In this document: positions 52,037-59,947 of the stretch, piece after piece
Layout: every line of letters begins with the position of its first letter
How positions within the stretch are numbered: the first letter of the stretch is position 1
Origin: Occallatibacter savannae
Lineage (GTDB): Bacteria; Acidobacteriota; Terriglobia; Terriglobales; Acidobacteriaceae
Length of the DNA: 64,000 nt
Reading direction: 5' to 3'
Assembly (NCBI RefSeq): GCF_003131205.1
Contig: NZ_QFFY01000002.1
Coordinates: 186,001-250,000, forward strand
Translations under genes and position numbers: made by a program
Notes under the pieces: generated by a model
Database searches by the model: none
Seen by the model: the letters and a program-made list of their open reading frames with translations, nothing else
Told to the model about the DNA's origin: nothing

Positions 52037-53032
52037 ATGAACCCAGTTCGCCGAGTGCTCAGCGGCTTTGCCGTTGCGGCTGTAGTTTTCGCGCTCATAT
52101 TGAAGAGCGCGGGGCAGGAACCCGCTGCGATGCAGCCAGAACCGGATGCGGCGAGGACCTTGCACCACATCAAGACCGTGTTTGTGATCGTGATGGAAAA
52201 CCATAACTGGACGGGCGCGAAGAGCGGGAACATCAAAGGGAATCCGGCGGCGCCCTACATCAACTACACGCTGCTGCCGATGGCGTCGTACGCGAACAAC
52301 TACAGGACTCCGCAGGGGGTTCATCCCAGTCTGCCGAACTACTTGTGGCTGGAGGCGGGAACGGGTTTCGGGATCAGGGATGATGGACCGCCGTCGGAGC
52401 ACAACCTGACGACACATGAGCACCTCGTAAAGCTGCTGGAGAACGCGGGAATCTCGTGGCGCTCGTATGACGAGAACGTCACTGGAACGAATTGTCCTGT
52501 GCGCAACGAGGGAGCAACAGATGTGAATGGCGACATGCTTTATGCGCCCAAACACAATCCCTTCGTGTATTTCAGCGATCAGACGAATAACCGGTCGATC
52601 TCATCGGCGAACTGTATAGCCCATATTCGGCCCATGAGCCAGTTGGAACACGATCTCGCGTCGGGAAGGGTGGCGCGGTACAACTTCATCACTCCGAACC
52701 TCTGTCATGACATGCATGATAGTTGCGGAGGGAATGCGATCGCCCATGGGGATGCGTGGCTCAAGAAGACGGTGCCGATGATTCTGGATTCGACTGCGTA
52801 CCGGAGCGGGGGAGCGCTGTTTATCACGTGGGATGAGGCGGCTTCAGGAAATGGGCCGGTGCCGATGATTGTGCTGTCGCCATTTGCTAAGGGGAATCAC
52901 TACCACAATTCGACGTACTACACGCATGGGTCGACGCTGCGGACGATGCAGGAGATCTTCGGGGTTTATCCGCTGATGCGGAACGCGGGGAGTTCGACGG
53001 ATCTGAGGGCGATGTTCTCGGTGTTTCCGTGA
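52037..53032 (+). CDS. Secreted phosphoesterase (acid phosphatase/phospholipase C-like)
   Basis: A 331-residue protein with a signal peptide (RRVLSGFAVAAVVFALILKSAG). The phosphoesterase-family signature VFVIVMENHNWTG near residue 50 is followed by HPSLPNYLWLEAG, FITPNLCHDMHD and LFITWDEAASG, the metal and nucleophile segments typical of PF04185-type phospholipases and phosphatases. Likely periplasmic or surface-located phosphate scavenging. Several cysteines (CHDMHDSCGG) may form a disulphide. The ATG at 52037 has GAGGAG upstream. A heptad array starts three bases after the stop. Confidence 0.88.
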   Translation: MNPVRRVLSGFAVAAVVFALILKSAGQEPAAMQPEPDAARTLHHIKTVFVIVMENHNWTGAKSGNIKGNPAAPYINYTLLPMASYANNYRTPQGVHPSLPNYLWLEAGTGFGIRDDGPPSEHNLTTHEHLVKLLENAGISWRSYDENVTGTNCPVRNEGATDVNGDMLYAPKHNPFVYFSDQTNNRSISSANCIAHIRPMSQLEHDLASGRVARYNFITPNLCHDMHDSCGGNAIAHGDAWLKKTVPMILDSTAYRSGGALFITWDEAASGNGPVPMIVLSPFAKGNHYHNSTYYTHGSTLRTMQEIFGVYPLMRNAGSSTDLRAMFSVFP

Positions 53033-53034
53033 GA

Positions 53035-53146
53035 CAGCTGTCAGCTGTCAGCTATCAGTCATCAGTTTTCAGTCTTCAGTAGCCAGTAGCCAGTAGCCAG
53101 TAGCCAGTTGCCAGTTGCCAGTTGCCAGTTGCCAGACTCCAGCCTC
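53035..53146. repeat. Long heptanucleotide array (16 CAGNNNN units)
   Basis: Sixteen consecutive 7-base units, in order CAGCTGT x2, CAGCTAT, CAGTCAT, CAGTTTT, CAGTCTT, CAGTAGC x4, CAGTTGC x4, CAGACTC, CAGCCTC. The period is never broken. It begins 3 bp after the phosphoesterase stop. Runs of identical units next to each other suggest expansion by slippage. Confidence 0.95.
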
Positions 53147-53164
53147 CTATTCACAGCTAGGTTA

Positions 53165-53196
53165 CCCACGTCTCCAATTGCGGGAGACGTGGGGCA
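53165..53196. repeat. Hairpin repeat with GGGGCA tail
   Basis: CCCACGTCTCC (53165-53175), a short loop, GGAGACGTGGG, then GCAGCCG. Same architecture as the GGGCACCC hairpins. The remaining gap to 53311 holds nothing else recognised. Confidence 0.7.
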
Positions 53197-53311
53197 GCCG
53201 AGGTTCTGGAGAAGGTAATAACTGCCCGGAACTGAGGGGATTGCGTTTCCGTAGATAATGGGGGCGCGGTCTAGCCGGTTTTTGGTTCGGCCGCTGAGGA
53301 AGAGGAGAACG

Positions 53312-53824
53312 ATGCGCAAGTTTGTCGTTGGGGTGTTGGCGTGTGGGCTGGTGGCAGGGGCTTCTTTGCTTTCGGGGGTGGCGCAGGGCCGGGTTACGAA
53401 GGGCGGCTCGGGGCAGATCGTGATTGTGTTCAAGGACGGGCACCGGCAGAGCTTCAGCATGGCGGATGTGGCGCGGATTGAGTTTCCGGGGAACTCGGCT
53501 GTGGCGGATGCAGGACCGACGCCTGCCGGGGCGCCGCCCAGGGGCCACTTTCTGGGAAAGTGGGAGGTGGGAGACGGGAACGGCGGGAAGTTTTCCATCA
53601 TATTGAACGACGACGGGAGCGCCTGGCGGTCGCTGCGCCACGTACGCGGACGCTGGGCGTATGTGAACGGAGAGGCGCGGGTTACGTGGGATGACGGAGC
53701 GCAGGACTGCATCCGGCGGGTGGATGGAGAGGACAAGAAGTTCGCCTTCCGCGAGGGGAAGCGGTTCACGGATGATCCGGACAATGTGACGGAGGCGCGG
53801 AATATGAGTAGAGGGCCGGTTTAG
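53312..53824 (+). CDS. Secreted hypothetical protein
   Basis: A 170-residue protein with a signal peptide (KFVVGVLACGLVAGASLLSG). The early region IVIVFKDGHRQSFSMADVAR reads like a small binding motif. The second half (FLGKWEVGDGNGGKFSIILN, AWRSLRHVRGRWAYVNGEAR, VTWDDGAQDCIRRVDGEDK) is a beta-rich domain with a conserved W. Such proteins are common in acidobacteria. Function unknown. GAGGAG lies six bases before the ATG. The TAG stop lies in the first unit of a heptad array. Confidence 0.7.
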   Translation: MRKFVVGVLACGLVAGASLLSGVAQGRVTKGGSGQIVIVFKDGHRQSFSMADVARIEFPGNSAVADAGPTPAGAPPRGHFLGKWEVGDGNGGKFSIILNDDGSAWRSLRHVRGRWAYVNGEARVTWDDGAQDCIRRVDGEDKKFAFREGKRFTDDPDNVTEARNMSRGPV

Positions 53825-53856
53825 CTCTCAGCTCTCAGCCATCAGCCTTCAGAGTC
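53822..53856. repeat. Heptanucleotide array containing a stop codon
   Basis: TAGCTCT, CAGCTCT, CAGCCAT, CAGCCTT, CAGAGTC. Its first three bases are the stop codon of the preceding gene. Confidence 0.8.
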
Positions 53857-54134
53857 TACTGGTGCGCCAGCCTGCCGAGCCGGATTGTGGCAGATCAAAG
53901 CCAGTCTGCAACAGGGTGGCGGAACCTTGTCCCATCGGGGTGCGTACCGATTGATGAGAGGGTAGGATGGGCTTGTCGGTTTCTGAGGCCGATGGGCGGG
54001 TTCGGACGTCTCTCAAATACCGGGGATATTGAGGATTCTTGCGCCGGATAGCGGCTGAGGCAGTCCCTGCTTTTTGATCCCTGGGCGCGCGCAGGACACT
54101 GCGCAGACGGTTCTGGAACACGGAAAGTGGATTC

Positions 54135-55361
54135 ATGAGCATTCTCGAGGCTTTCAAGCTGGCGTTTCAATCGTTGTGGGGCAACAAGATGCGCTCCATC
54201 CTGACGCTGATTGGCGTGGTGATGGGCGTGGCCTCGGTGATCATGGTGCTCACGCTGGTGCAGGGAGCGAAGAAGTACATCTCGACAAAGCTGTCCGGGT
54301 ACGGCGCGGATGTGTTCACGGTGAACCGGATGTCGAGCGTAATTCTCTCGGCGGACCAGTACTTCAGCTTCCAGAAGCGAAAGATTCTGCGGATGGAGGA
54401 TTACGAGGCGATCAAGGAAGGGTGCACGCAGTGCACCGAGGTCGGGGCTTCGCTGTTCAAGTCGACCAAGGTGGTCTACAACGGGCACTCGAGCAACAAC
54501 ACGCTGGTGCGCGGGCTGACGTCCTCGATGATGTCGCTCAACAATATCGACATCGCGCTGGGACGCGGATTTACGCCGGCGGACGAGGAGCATGCATTCC
54601 ACAACTGCATTGTGGGGTACGACATTGTCGATAACCTGATCGGGGACGGCGATCCGCTGGGCAAAGAGATCAGGGTCGACGGCATTCCGTTCACGATTGT
54701 GGGTGTGGGCGACCGGCAAGGCAAGACGCTGGGGCAGTCGCAGGATAATTGGGTGTCGATTCCGATCAGCGTTTACCAGCAGATCTACGGCTACAACGAT
54801 TCGGTGGACATCTATGCGCGCGCGTCGGGAACATCGGATGTAATGGCGCGTGCCGAGGATGAGGCGCGGGTGATCATGCGCGCGCGGCGCCATCTCGGGC
54901 CGGGAACTCCGGATGACTTTGAGATTCAGACGAACGATACGTTCCTCGACATTGCAAATCAATTGCTCGGCGTTTTTGCCTGGGTGGTGATGGGGCTGGG
55001 TTCGATCGCTCTGGTGGTGGGCGGCGTGGTGATCATGAACATCATGCTGGTGAGCGTGACGGAGCGGACGCGGGAGATTGGCGTGCGCAAGGCTCTTGGC
55101 GCGAAGCAGCGGGATGTGCTGGTGCAGTTTTTGATTGAGAGCGCTTCGCTGGCGGGCATCGGCGGGGTGTTTGGGATATTGATGGGCGTGCTGGTGGGCA
55201 AGCTGATCACGGTGTTTGTGGGCTTCCCGACGGCGGTGCCGCTATGGGCGGTGTTCCTGGGACTTTTTCTTGCAAGCGGAGTGGGGATCTTCTTCGGAGT
55301 TTATCCGGCGAGCAAGGCGGCGAGGCTGGATCCGGTGGTCGCTCTAAGGGCGGAAATGTAG
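54135..55361 (+). CDS. MacB/FtsX-type ABC permease 1
   Basis: A 408-residue permease with one N-terminal helix (about residues 20-42, RSILTLIGVVMGVASVIMVL), a MacB-type periplasmic domain, and the FtsX core with three helices near the C-terminus. The signature VTERTREIGVRKALGAKQRD is present. In MacB-type systems this domain pairs with an ATPase, which is not adjacent here. The periplasmic part contains CTQCTE, a possible metal or disulphide site. It is followed by a four-helix-bundle gene and then two closely related permeases. Confidence 0.85.
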   Translation: MSILEAFKLAFQSLWGNKMRSILTLIGVVMGVASVIMVLTLVQGAKKYISTKLSGYGADVFTVNRMSSVILSADQYFSFQKRKILRMEDYEAIKEGCTQCTEVGASLFKSTKVVYNGHSSNNTLVRGLTSSMMSLNNIDIALGRGFTPADEEHAFHNCIVGYDIVDNLIGDGDPLGKEIRVDGIPFTIVGVGDRQGKTLGQSQDNWVSIPISVYQQIYGYNDSVDIYARASGTSDVMARAEDEARVIMRARRHLGPGTPDDFEIQTNDTFLDIANQLLGVFAWVVMGLGSIALVVGGVVIMNIMLVSVTERTREIGVRKALGAKQRDVLVQFLIESASLAGIGGVFGILMGVLVGKLITVFVGFPTAVPLWAVFLGLFLASGVGIFFGVYPASKAARLDPVVALRAEM

Positions 55362-55366
55362 GAAGA

Positions 55367-55401
55367 CAGTTACCAGTTACCAGTTGCCAGTCTCCAGTTC
55401 A
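55367..55401. repeat. Heptanucleotide array (CAGNNNN, 5 units)
   Basis: CAGTTAC x2, CAGTTGC, CAGTCTC, CAGTTCA, 6 bp after the preceding stop codon. It faces an inverted array at 55824-55851 across the four-helix-bundle gene. Confidence 0.8.
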
Positions 55402-55441
55402 AGCAAAGTAGTTCTAGCGAGGTCGGAAAGATGAGAAAAGA

Positions 55442-55822
55442 ATGTCGAGGGGTTATCGCGATCTCGTGGTTTGGCAGAAGTCTATGGAGCTGGCAGCAGC
55501 TATCTATCAGTTGAGCAAGCAATTTCCGCGCGAAGAGATGTATGGAATCACCAGTCAAATGCGTAGATCGGCCGTTTCGATCGCAAGCAACATCGCCGAG
55601 GGACACGGCAGATTGAACTCGAAAGAATTCGGACAGTTCCTAGGGATTGCACGGGGATCAACTTATGAGTTGCAAACACAACTAGAGCTTGCAAGAGAGC
55701 TGCAGATCGGTGTGGATGGCCAGATCGAGAAATCTCTGGAGATGTCCGAGGAAGTAGGTAGGATGCTTTATTCGCTTATTCATTCAGTGCGAAATATGCG
55801 CTCTCGGCTTAGCGCGGACTGA
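55442..55822 (+). CDS. Four-helix-bundle protein (S23/IVP-like)
   Basis: A 126-residue protein: VWQKSMELAAAIYQLSKQFP, YGITSQMRRSAVSIASNIAE, KEFGQFLGIARGSTYELQTQ, then a fourth helix. This is the 23S rRNA intervening-sequence protein-like family, often found as stand-alone 'four helix bundle' genes and also inside rRNA intervening sequences. Molecular role unknown. It is bracketed by two heptad arrays in opposite orientation and splits a run of permease genes, so it may have arrived as a unit. Confidence 0.88.
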   Translation: MSRGYRDLVVWQKSMELAAAIYQLSKQFPREEMYGITSQMRRSAVSIASNIAEGHGRLNSKEFGQFLGIARGSTYELQTQLELARELQIGVDGQIEKSLEMSEEVGRMLYSLIHSVRNMRSRLSAD

Positions 55823-55823
55823 C

Positions 55824-55851
55824 GACTGGCAACTGGGGACTGGCAACTTCA
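55824..55851. repeat. Inverted heptanucleotide array
   Basis: GACTGGC, AACTGGG, GACTGGC, AACTTCA; the reverse complement reads as CAGTNNN heptads. It begins one base after the stop codon of the four-helix-bundle gene, in the opposite orientation to the array at 55367. Confidence 0.75.
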
Positions 55852-55870
55852 ATCTTGGAGTGACGGAAAC

Positions 55871-57127
55871 ATGCGGGGACAACAGGCGGGCGAGTCGGTG
55901 AAGATGGCGCTGGAGACGATTCGCACGAACAAGCTGCGGTCGGGGCTGACGATCTTGGGAATCGTAATCGGCGTGACGACGGTGATCACGATCTCGTCGG
56001 TGATCAGCGGGCTGAATAATCGCGTGCAGGATTTTGTGAGCTCGCTGGGGAGCAACGTTTTCTGGGTATTCCATATGCCGGTGATCGGCGTGCGGCCAAC
56101 GACGGAGATGCTGGCGCGGAAGAAGCTCAACTTTGACGACGTGGTGGCGCTGCGCACGCTGCCGCATGTGGTGGCGGCCGATGGAGGGTATCAGCACGTA
56201 AAGTCGCAGTTCCGTGTGGGCGACGTTTCGGTGCGCTACAACGGGAAGAAGATTGCGGGCACGATCCTGCAGGGATCGACAGCGCAGGTAGCGCTGGTGG
56301 CGAATTTTACGATTTTGCAGGGCCGCCTCTGGACGGACGAAGAAGACAAGCGCGCCGAGCACGTTGTGGTACTGGGACACGATACGTGGGAGGAGCTGTT
56401 CGGAGATCAGAACGCGATCGGCAAGGAAGTGGCGATTGAGTCGGGGCTCTACACGGTGATCGGAGTGCTCGACAAGCAAAAGCAACCGTTCGGTGGCGGA
56501 AAAAATCCGCAGGACAACATGGCGTATTTCCCGCTGGGCACGTTTCACAACCTGCATCCGGAAGACAAGGATATGTGGGTAAGCGTGAAGTACGACGATC
56601 CGAAAAACAAATCCCTCGTGGAAGAAGAGATCCGGGAGATGTTGCGCATTCGGCGCAAGGTGAAGGTGGATAAGCCGGATGACTTTGAGATCTTCGGGCC
56701 GGACTCGCTGTCGAAGCTGTGGAACCAGCTGACGGGCGGCCTGGTGCTGTTCATGATTGCCGTGTCGAGCGTGGGGTTGATGGTGGGCGGCGTAGGCGTG
56801 ATGAACATCATGCTGGTGAGCGTGACGGAGCGGACGCGCGAGATCGGGGTACGGAAGGCGATTGGGGCGACGAAGAAGACGCTGCTGGTACAGTTCACGA
56901 CCGAAGCGGTGACGCTGTGCGCGGTAGGCGGCGTGATCGGGATTCTGGTGGGCGCGGTGCTGACGTGGATCATTTACTTCCTGCCGATCGGGCTGCCGGC
57001 AACGATGTCTACCTTGTGGGTGATGACCGGGTTTACGGTGTCGTGCGGAATCGGGCTGGTGTTTGGGATTTATCCGGCGTGGAAGGCGGCGAACCTGGAT
57101 CCGATTGAGGCACTCCGCTACGAGTAG
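55871..57127 (+). CDS. MacB/FtsX-type ABC permease 2
   Basis: A 418-residue permease. The first helix lies at about residues 24-48 (LTILGIVIGVTTVITISSVI). The FtsX signature VTERTREIGVRKAIGATKKT is present, with membrane helices ending in GIYPAWKAANLDPIEALRYE. It is very similar over its whole length to the next gene, most strikingly in the C-terminal half, and less so to the permease at 54135. No ATPase adjoins. Probably contributes to an orphan MacB-like transporter. Confidence 0.85.
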   Translation: MRGQQAGESVKMALETIRTNKLRSGLTILGIVIGVTTVITISSVISGLNNRVQDFVSSLGSNVFWVFHMPVIGVRPTTEMLARKKLNFDDVVALRTLPHVVAADGGYQHVKSQFRVGDVSVRYNGKKIAGTILQGSTAQVALVANFTILQGRLWTDEEDKRAEHVVVLGHDTWEELFGDQNAIGKEVAIESGLYTVIGVLDKQKQPFGGGKNPQDNMAYFPLGTFHNLHPEDKDMWVSVKYDDPKNKSLVEEEIREMLRIRRKVKVDKPDDFEIFGPDSLSKLWNQLTGGLVLFMIAVSSVGLMVGGVGVMNIMLVSVTERTREIGVRKAIGATKKTLLVQFTTEAVTLCAVGGVIGILVGAVLTWIIYFLPIGLPATMSTLWVMTGFTVSCGIGLVFGIYPAWKAANLDPIEALRYE

Positions 57128-57248
57128 CGGAGTGCTTCAGGGGCTAGGGACATAGGCTCGGAAAGCCGACGCGAATACCGGTGCTTCGATGCGCGAATCT
57201 GGCGCATAATGGTTGCCATACTGCCACATAAGGAAGAGCCGGCGCGTG

Positions 57249-58505
57249 ATGGCCCAGGGACAGACGCGGGAATCCGTCAGGATGGCGTTGGATACGCTGC
57301 GGACGAACAAGCTTCGCTCGGGGCTTACGATTCTCGGCATTGTGATCGGCGTGACCACGGTGATCACGATTTCTTCTGTCATTACAGGACTCAATAATCG
57401 AGTGAATGACTGGGTGACCTCGATGGGGTCGAATGTGTTCTGGGTATTCCACATGCCGTTGATCGGCGTGCGGCCCACGACCGAGATGCTCACCCGCAAG
57501 AAGCTGACGCTGGATGATGTGCTGGCGCTGCGAGACATGCCGCATGTGGTGGCGACGGACGGCAGCTACCGGCACGTGAATGAGCAGTTCCACGTGGGCG
57601 ATGTGGACCTGAAGTACAAGGGACATAAGATTTCGGGCGCATTTCTGGCGGGCTCGACTGCGCAGACGGAGTTTATCTACAACCTGGCGATGACGGCGGG
57701 GCGGTTCTGGACCGAGGAGGAAGACCAGCGGCATGCGCACGTGTGCGTGATGGGGCACGATACGGCCGAGGAGCTGTTCGGCGGCGACGATCCGATCGGG
57801 AAGGAAGTGAACGTCGGGCCGGGGATGTACACAGTGATCGGGGTGGTGGACAAGCGCAAGCAGCCGTTTGGTTCGGGGAAGAATCCGGCGGACAACGGGC
57901 TGTATTTTCCGCTGGGGACGTTTCACAGCCTGTATCCCGAAATCAAGGACATGTACATCAGCGTGAAGTACGACGATCAGCGGAACAAGACGTTGGTGGA
58001 GGAGGAGATCAGAGAGGTGCTCCGGGTCCGGCGCAAGGTGAAGCTCGATAAGCCGGATGACTTTGAGATCTTCGGGCCGGATTCGCTGTCGAAGCTGTGG
58101 AATCAGCTGACGGGCGGACTAGTGCTGTTCATGATCGCGGTGTCGAGCGTGGGATTGATGGTGGGCGGCGTAGGCGTGATGAACATCATGCTGGTGAGCG
58201 TGACGGAGCGAACGCGCGAGATCGGAGTGCGGAAAGCGATCGGGGCGACAAGGCGGGCGCTGCTGCTGCAGTTCACGGTGGAGGCGGTGACGCTGACGGC
58301 GCTTGGAGGCGTGGTGGGAATTCTGATTGGCGCGGTGCTGACGTGGATTGTGTATCTGCTGCCGATTGGCTTGCCCGCGGCGATGTCAACGTTGTGGGTC
58401 GTGACGGGGTTCACGGTGTCGTGCGGGATTGGACTGGTGTTCGGGATTTATCCCGCGTGGAAGGCGGCGAATCTGGATCCGATTGAGGCACTCCGCTACG
58501 AATGA
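57249..58505 (+). CDS. MacB/FtsX-type ABC permease 3
   Basis: A 418-residue permease from the ATG at 57249; a track extension to 57213 lacks resemblance to its twin. The signature VTERTREIGVRKAIGATRRA and the C-terminal segment GIYPAWKAANLDPIEALRYE are the same as in permease 2. Identical stretches (for example LFMIAVSSVGLMVGGVGVMN) indicate recent duplication or gene conversion. It lies 121 bp after permease 2. Confidence 0.85.
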   Translation: MAQGQTRESVRMALDTLRTNKLRSGLTILGIVIGVTTVITISSVITGLNNRVNDWVTSMGSNVFWVFHMPLIGVRPTTEMLTRKKLTLDDVLALRDMPHVVATDGSYRHVNEQFHVGDVDLKYKGHKISGAFLAGSTAQTEFIYNLAMTAGRFWTEEEDQRHAHVCVMGHDTAEELFGGDDPIGKEVNVGPGMYTVIGVVDKRKQPFGSGKNPADNGLYFPLGTFHSLYPEIKDMYISVKYDDQRNKTLVEEEIREVLRVRRKVKLDKPDDFEIFGPDSLSKLWNQLTGGLVLFMIAVSSVGLMVGGVGVMNIMLVSVTERTREIGVRKAIGATRRALLLQFTVEAVTLTALGGVVGILIGAVLTWIVYLLPIGLPAAMSTLWVVTGFTVSCGIGLVFGIYPAWKAANLDPIEALRYE

Positions 58506-58512
58506 TGAGCTT

Positions 58513-58587
58513 CTAGTTACTAGCTGCTGGCTGGAGGGTGAGCGGTGTCTTGCTAGAGGCTAAAAGCTAGGGACTGGAAGCTCGAGT
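58513..58587. repeat. Two heptanucleotide arrays (CTAGNNN/CTGGNNN)
   Basis: CTAGTTA, CTAGCTG, CTGGCTG (58513-58533) and CTAGAGG, CTAAAAG, CTAGGGA, CTGGAAG, CTCGAGT (58553-58587). The first begins 8 bp after the permease stop codon; the second precedes the hpnI-like gene. Confidence 0.7.
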
Positions 58588-58591
58588 TCGC

Positions 58592-58597
58592 TAGACT
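58592..58597 (+). promoter_or_regulatory. TAGACT -10-like element, possible leaderless start
   Basis: TAGACT, six bases, then the GTG start of the hpnI-like gene. No ribosome site in between. Confidence 0.3.
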
Positions 58598-58603
58598 GAC
58601 TTC

Positions 58604-59812
58604 GTGCAATCACATGCATTGGCGGTGGGGGTTGAGGGACTGACCACAGTGCTTACTGTGGCGGGGATGGGGTACTTTGTTGCGGCGCTGGCGGCGGCGC
58701 GGCTGTTTATCTCTTCGCGGCGGCAGCCCCTGGGGAGTTATGCGCCGGGGGTGTCGATTCTGAAGTCGCTGAAGGGGCTCGACCCGGGGATGCTGGATGC
58801 GTTCCGCAGCCACTGCAGGCAGGAGTATGCGGGGGAGTACGAGCTGCTGTTTGGGGTGGGTTCTCTGGAAGATCCGGCGGTGGCGGCGGTGCGGGAGCTC
58901 GAGGCGGAGTTTCCGGAGCGAGTTATTCGACTCATCGAGTGTCCCGAGCGGCTGGGGTCGAATGGGAAAGTCAGCACGCTGGCGCAGATGGTGCCGCATG
59001 CACGGCACGAGTTTCTGCTGGTCAATGATTCGGATATCACGGTGAGCGCGCATTATCTGACGCGGGTGATGGGGCACTTCGCTCCGGAAGAGGCGAGGCC
59101 GTTTCATCAGGCGCCGAAGCCGGTGGGTTTGGTCACCGCGTTGTATCGCGGGCGGGCGCATGGAACTCTTGGTTCGCGGCTCGAGGCGCTGACGATCGCG
59201 ACGGATTTTATGCCGAGCGTGCTGATGGCACGGATACTGGAGGGCGGGCTGCGGTATGGGCTGGGTTCAACGCTTGCGGTGAGCCGCGAGGCGCTGGGGA
59301 AGATCGGCGGGTTTCCGGCGATCGCCGATCAGCTTGCGGACGATTACGAACTGGGAGAGCGGATCTACAAGGCTGGATATCGCATTGCGCTGAGCTCGGA
59401 TGTAGTGGAGACAAGCGTGCCGGCGTATGACTGGCGCGGGTTCTGCGATCACCAGCTGCGCTGGCTGCGCACCGTGCGCGATGCGCGGCCCGGCGGATAT
59501 GCGGGGCTGATCTTCACGCAGGGATTGACGCTGGCGCTGCTGAATGTGGTGGCGAGCGGTGCGAGTCCGGTGAGCTTGTGGCTGCTGGCGCTGTGCTTCT
59601 TTCTGAGGTTGTCGCTGGCGATGACGGTCGGAGCGGAGGTGCTGGGCGATCACCAGGTGCTGCCTTCGCTATGGCTGCTGCCGGTGCGGGATGTGATTGC
59701 GACGGGGTTGTGGATTGGGGGATTCGCGTCGAACACGGTGGTGTGGCGGGGCGAGCGGTTTGAGGTGCGGAAGGGGAGGCTGATTCCGGCGATCGATCAA
59801 CGCAGGGGCTGA
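58604..59812 (+). CDS. hpnI: HpnI-like glycosyltransferase (hopanoid biosynthesis)
   Basis: A 402-residue GT2-family enzyme with an N-terminal membrane helix (VLTVAGMGYFVAALAAARLF), a GT-A fold with the D-x-D-like NDSDI, the acceptor motif DDYELGERIYKAGY, QLRWLR (the QxxRW motif) and two C-terminal helices. The closest function I recall is HpnI, which attaches N-acetylglucosamine to bacteriohopanetetrol; ceramide glucosyltransferases share the fold. No other hopanoid gene lies nearby, so the assignment rests on sequence. The last residues and the TGA stop overlap a composite palindromic repeat. Confidence 0.75.
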   Translation: MQSHALAVGVEGLTTVLTVAGMGYFVAALAAARLFISSRRQPLGSYAPGVSILKSLKGLDPGMLDAFRSHCRQEYAGEYELLFGVGSLEDPAVAAVRELEAEFPERVIRLIECPERLGSNGKVSTLAQMVPHARHEFLLVNDSDITVSAHYLTRVMGHFAPEEARPFHQAPKPVGLVTALYRGRAHGTLGSRLEALTIATDFMPSVLMARILEGGLRYGLGSTLAVSREALGKIGGFPAIADQLADDYELGERIYKAGYRIALSSDVVETSVPAYDWRGFCDHQLRWLRTVRDARPGGYAGLIFTQGLTLALLNVVASGASPVSLWLLALCFFLRLSLAMTVGAEVLGDHQVLPSLWLLPVRDVIATGLWIGGFASNTVVWRGERFEVRKGRLIPAIDQRRG

Positions 59813-59862
59813 AGCCCAGTTTTTGATGGACTGTTTTCGGCACGACTAAAGTCGTGCCCTGA
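59804..59862. repeat. Composite palindromic repeat element (third copy)
   Basis: GGGCTGAAGCCC (59806-59817), a spacer, then GGCACGACTAAAGTCGTGCC (59839-59858) followed by CTGACGC. Its first palindrome contains the stop codon of the hpnI-like gene. Confidence 0.8.
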
Positions 59863-59915
59863 CGCTTCTGGCGCCACCGACAGTGCCGTGTCTTCTGATG
59901 ATCGGCATTTTCGTT

Positions 59916-59947
59916 CCCACCCAAGCAGAGCTTGGATGGGGCACCCG
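59916..59947. repeat. Hairpin repeat with GGGGCACCCG tail
   Basis: CCAAGC-AGA-GCTTGG core stem with outer CCCA/TGGG pairing, followed by GGCACCCGAGG. It is part of the 331-bp gap before the DinB-like gene; nothing else was recognised there. Confidence 0.6.

Noticed and set aside
53035..53146. Possible CRISPR array
   Set aside because: The unit is 7 bases with no unique spacers and no cas genes nearby; it is a heptanucleotide repeat.
55442..55822. rRNA intervening sequence
   Set aside because: The gene family fits but there is no 23S rRNA around it.
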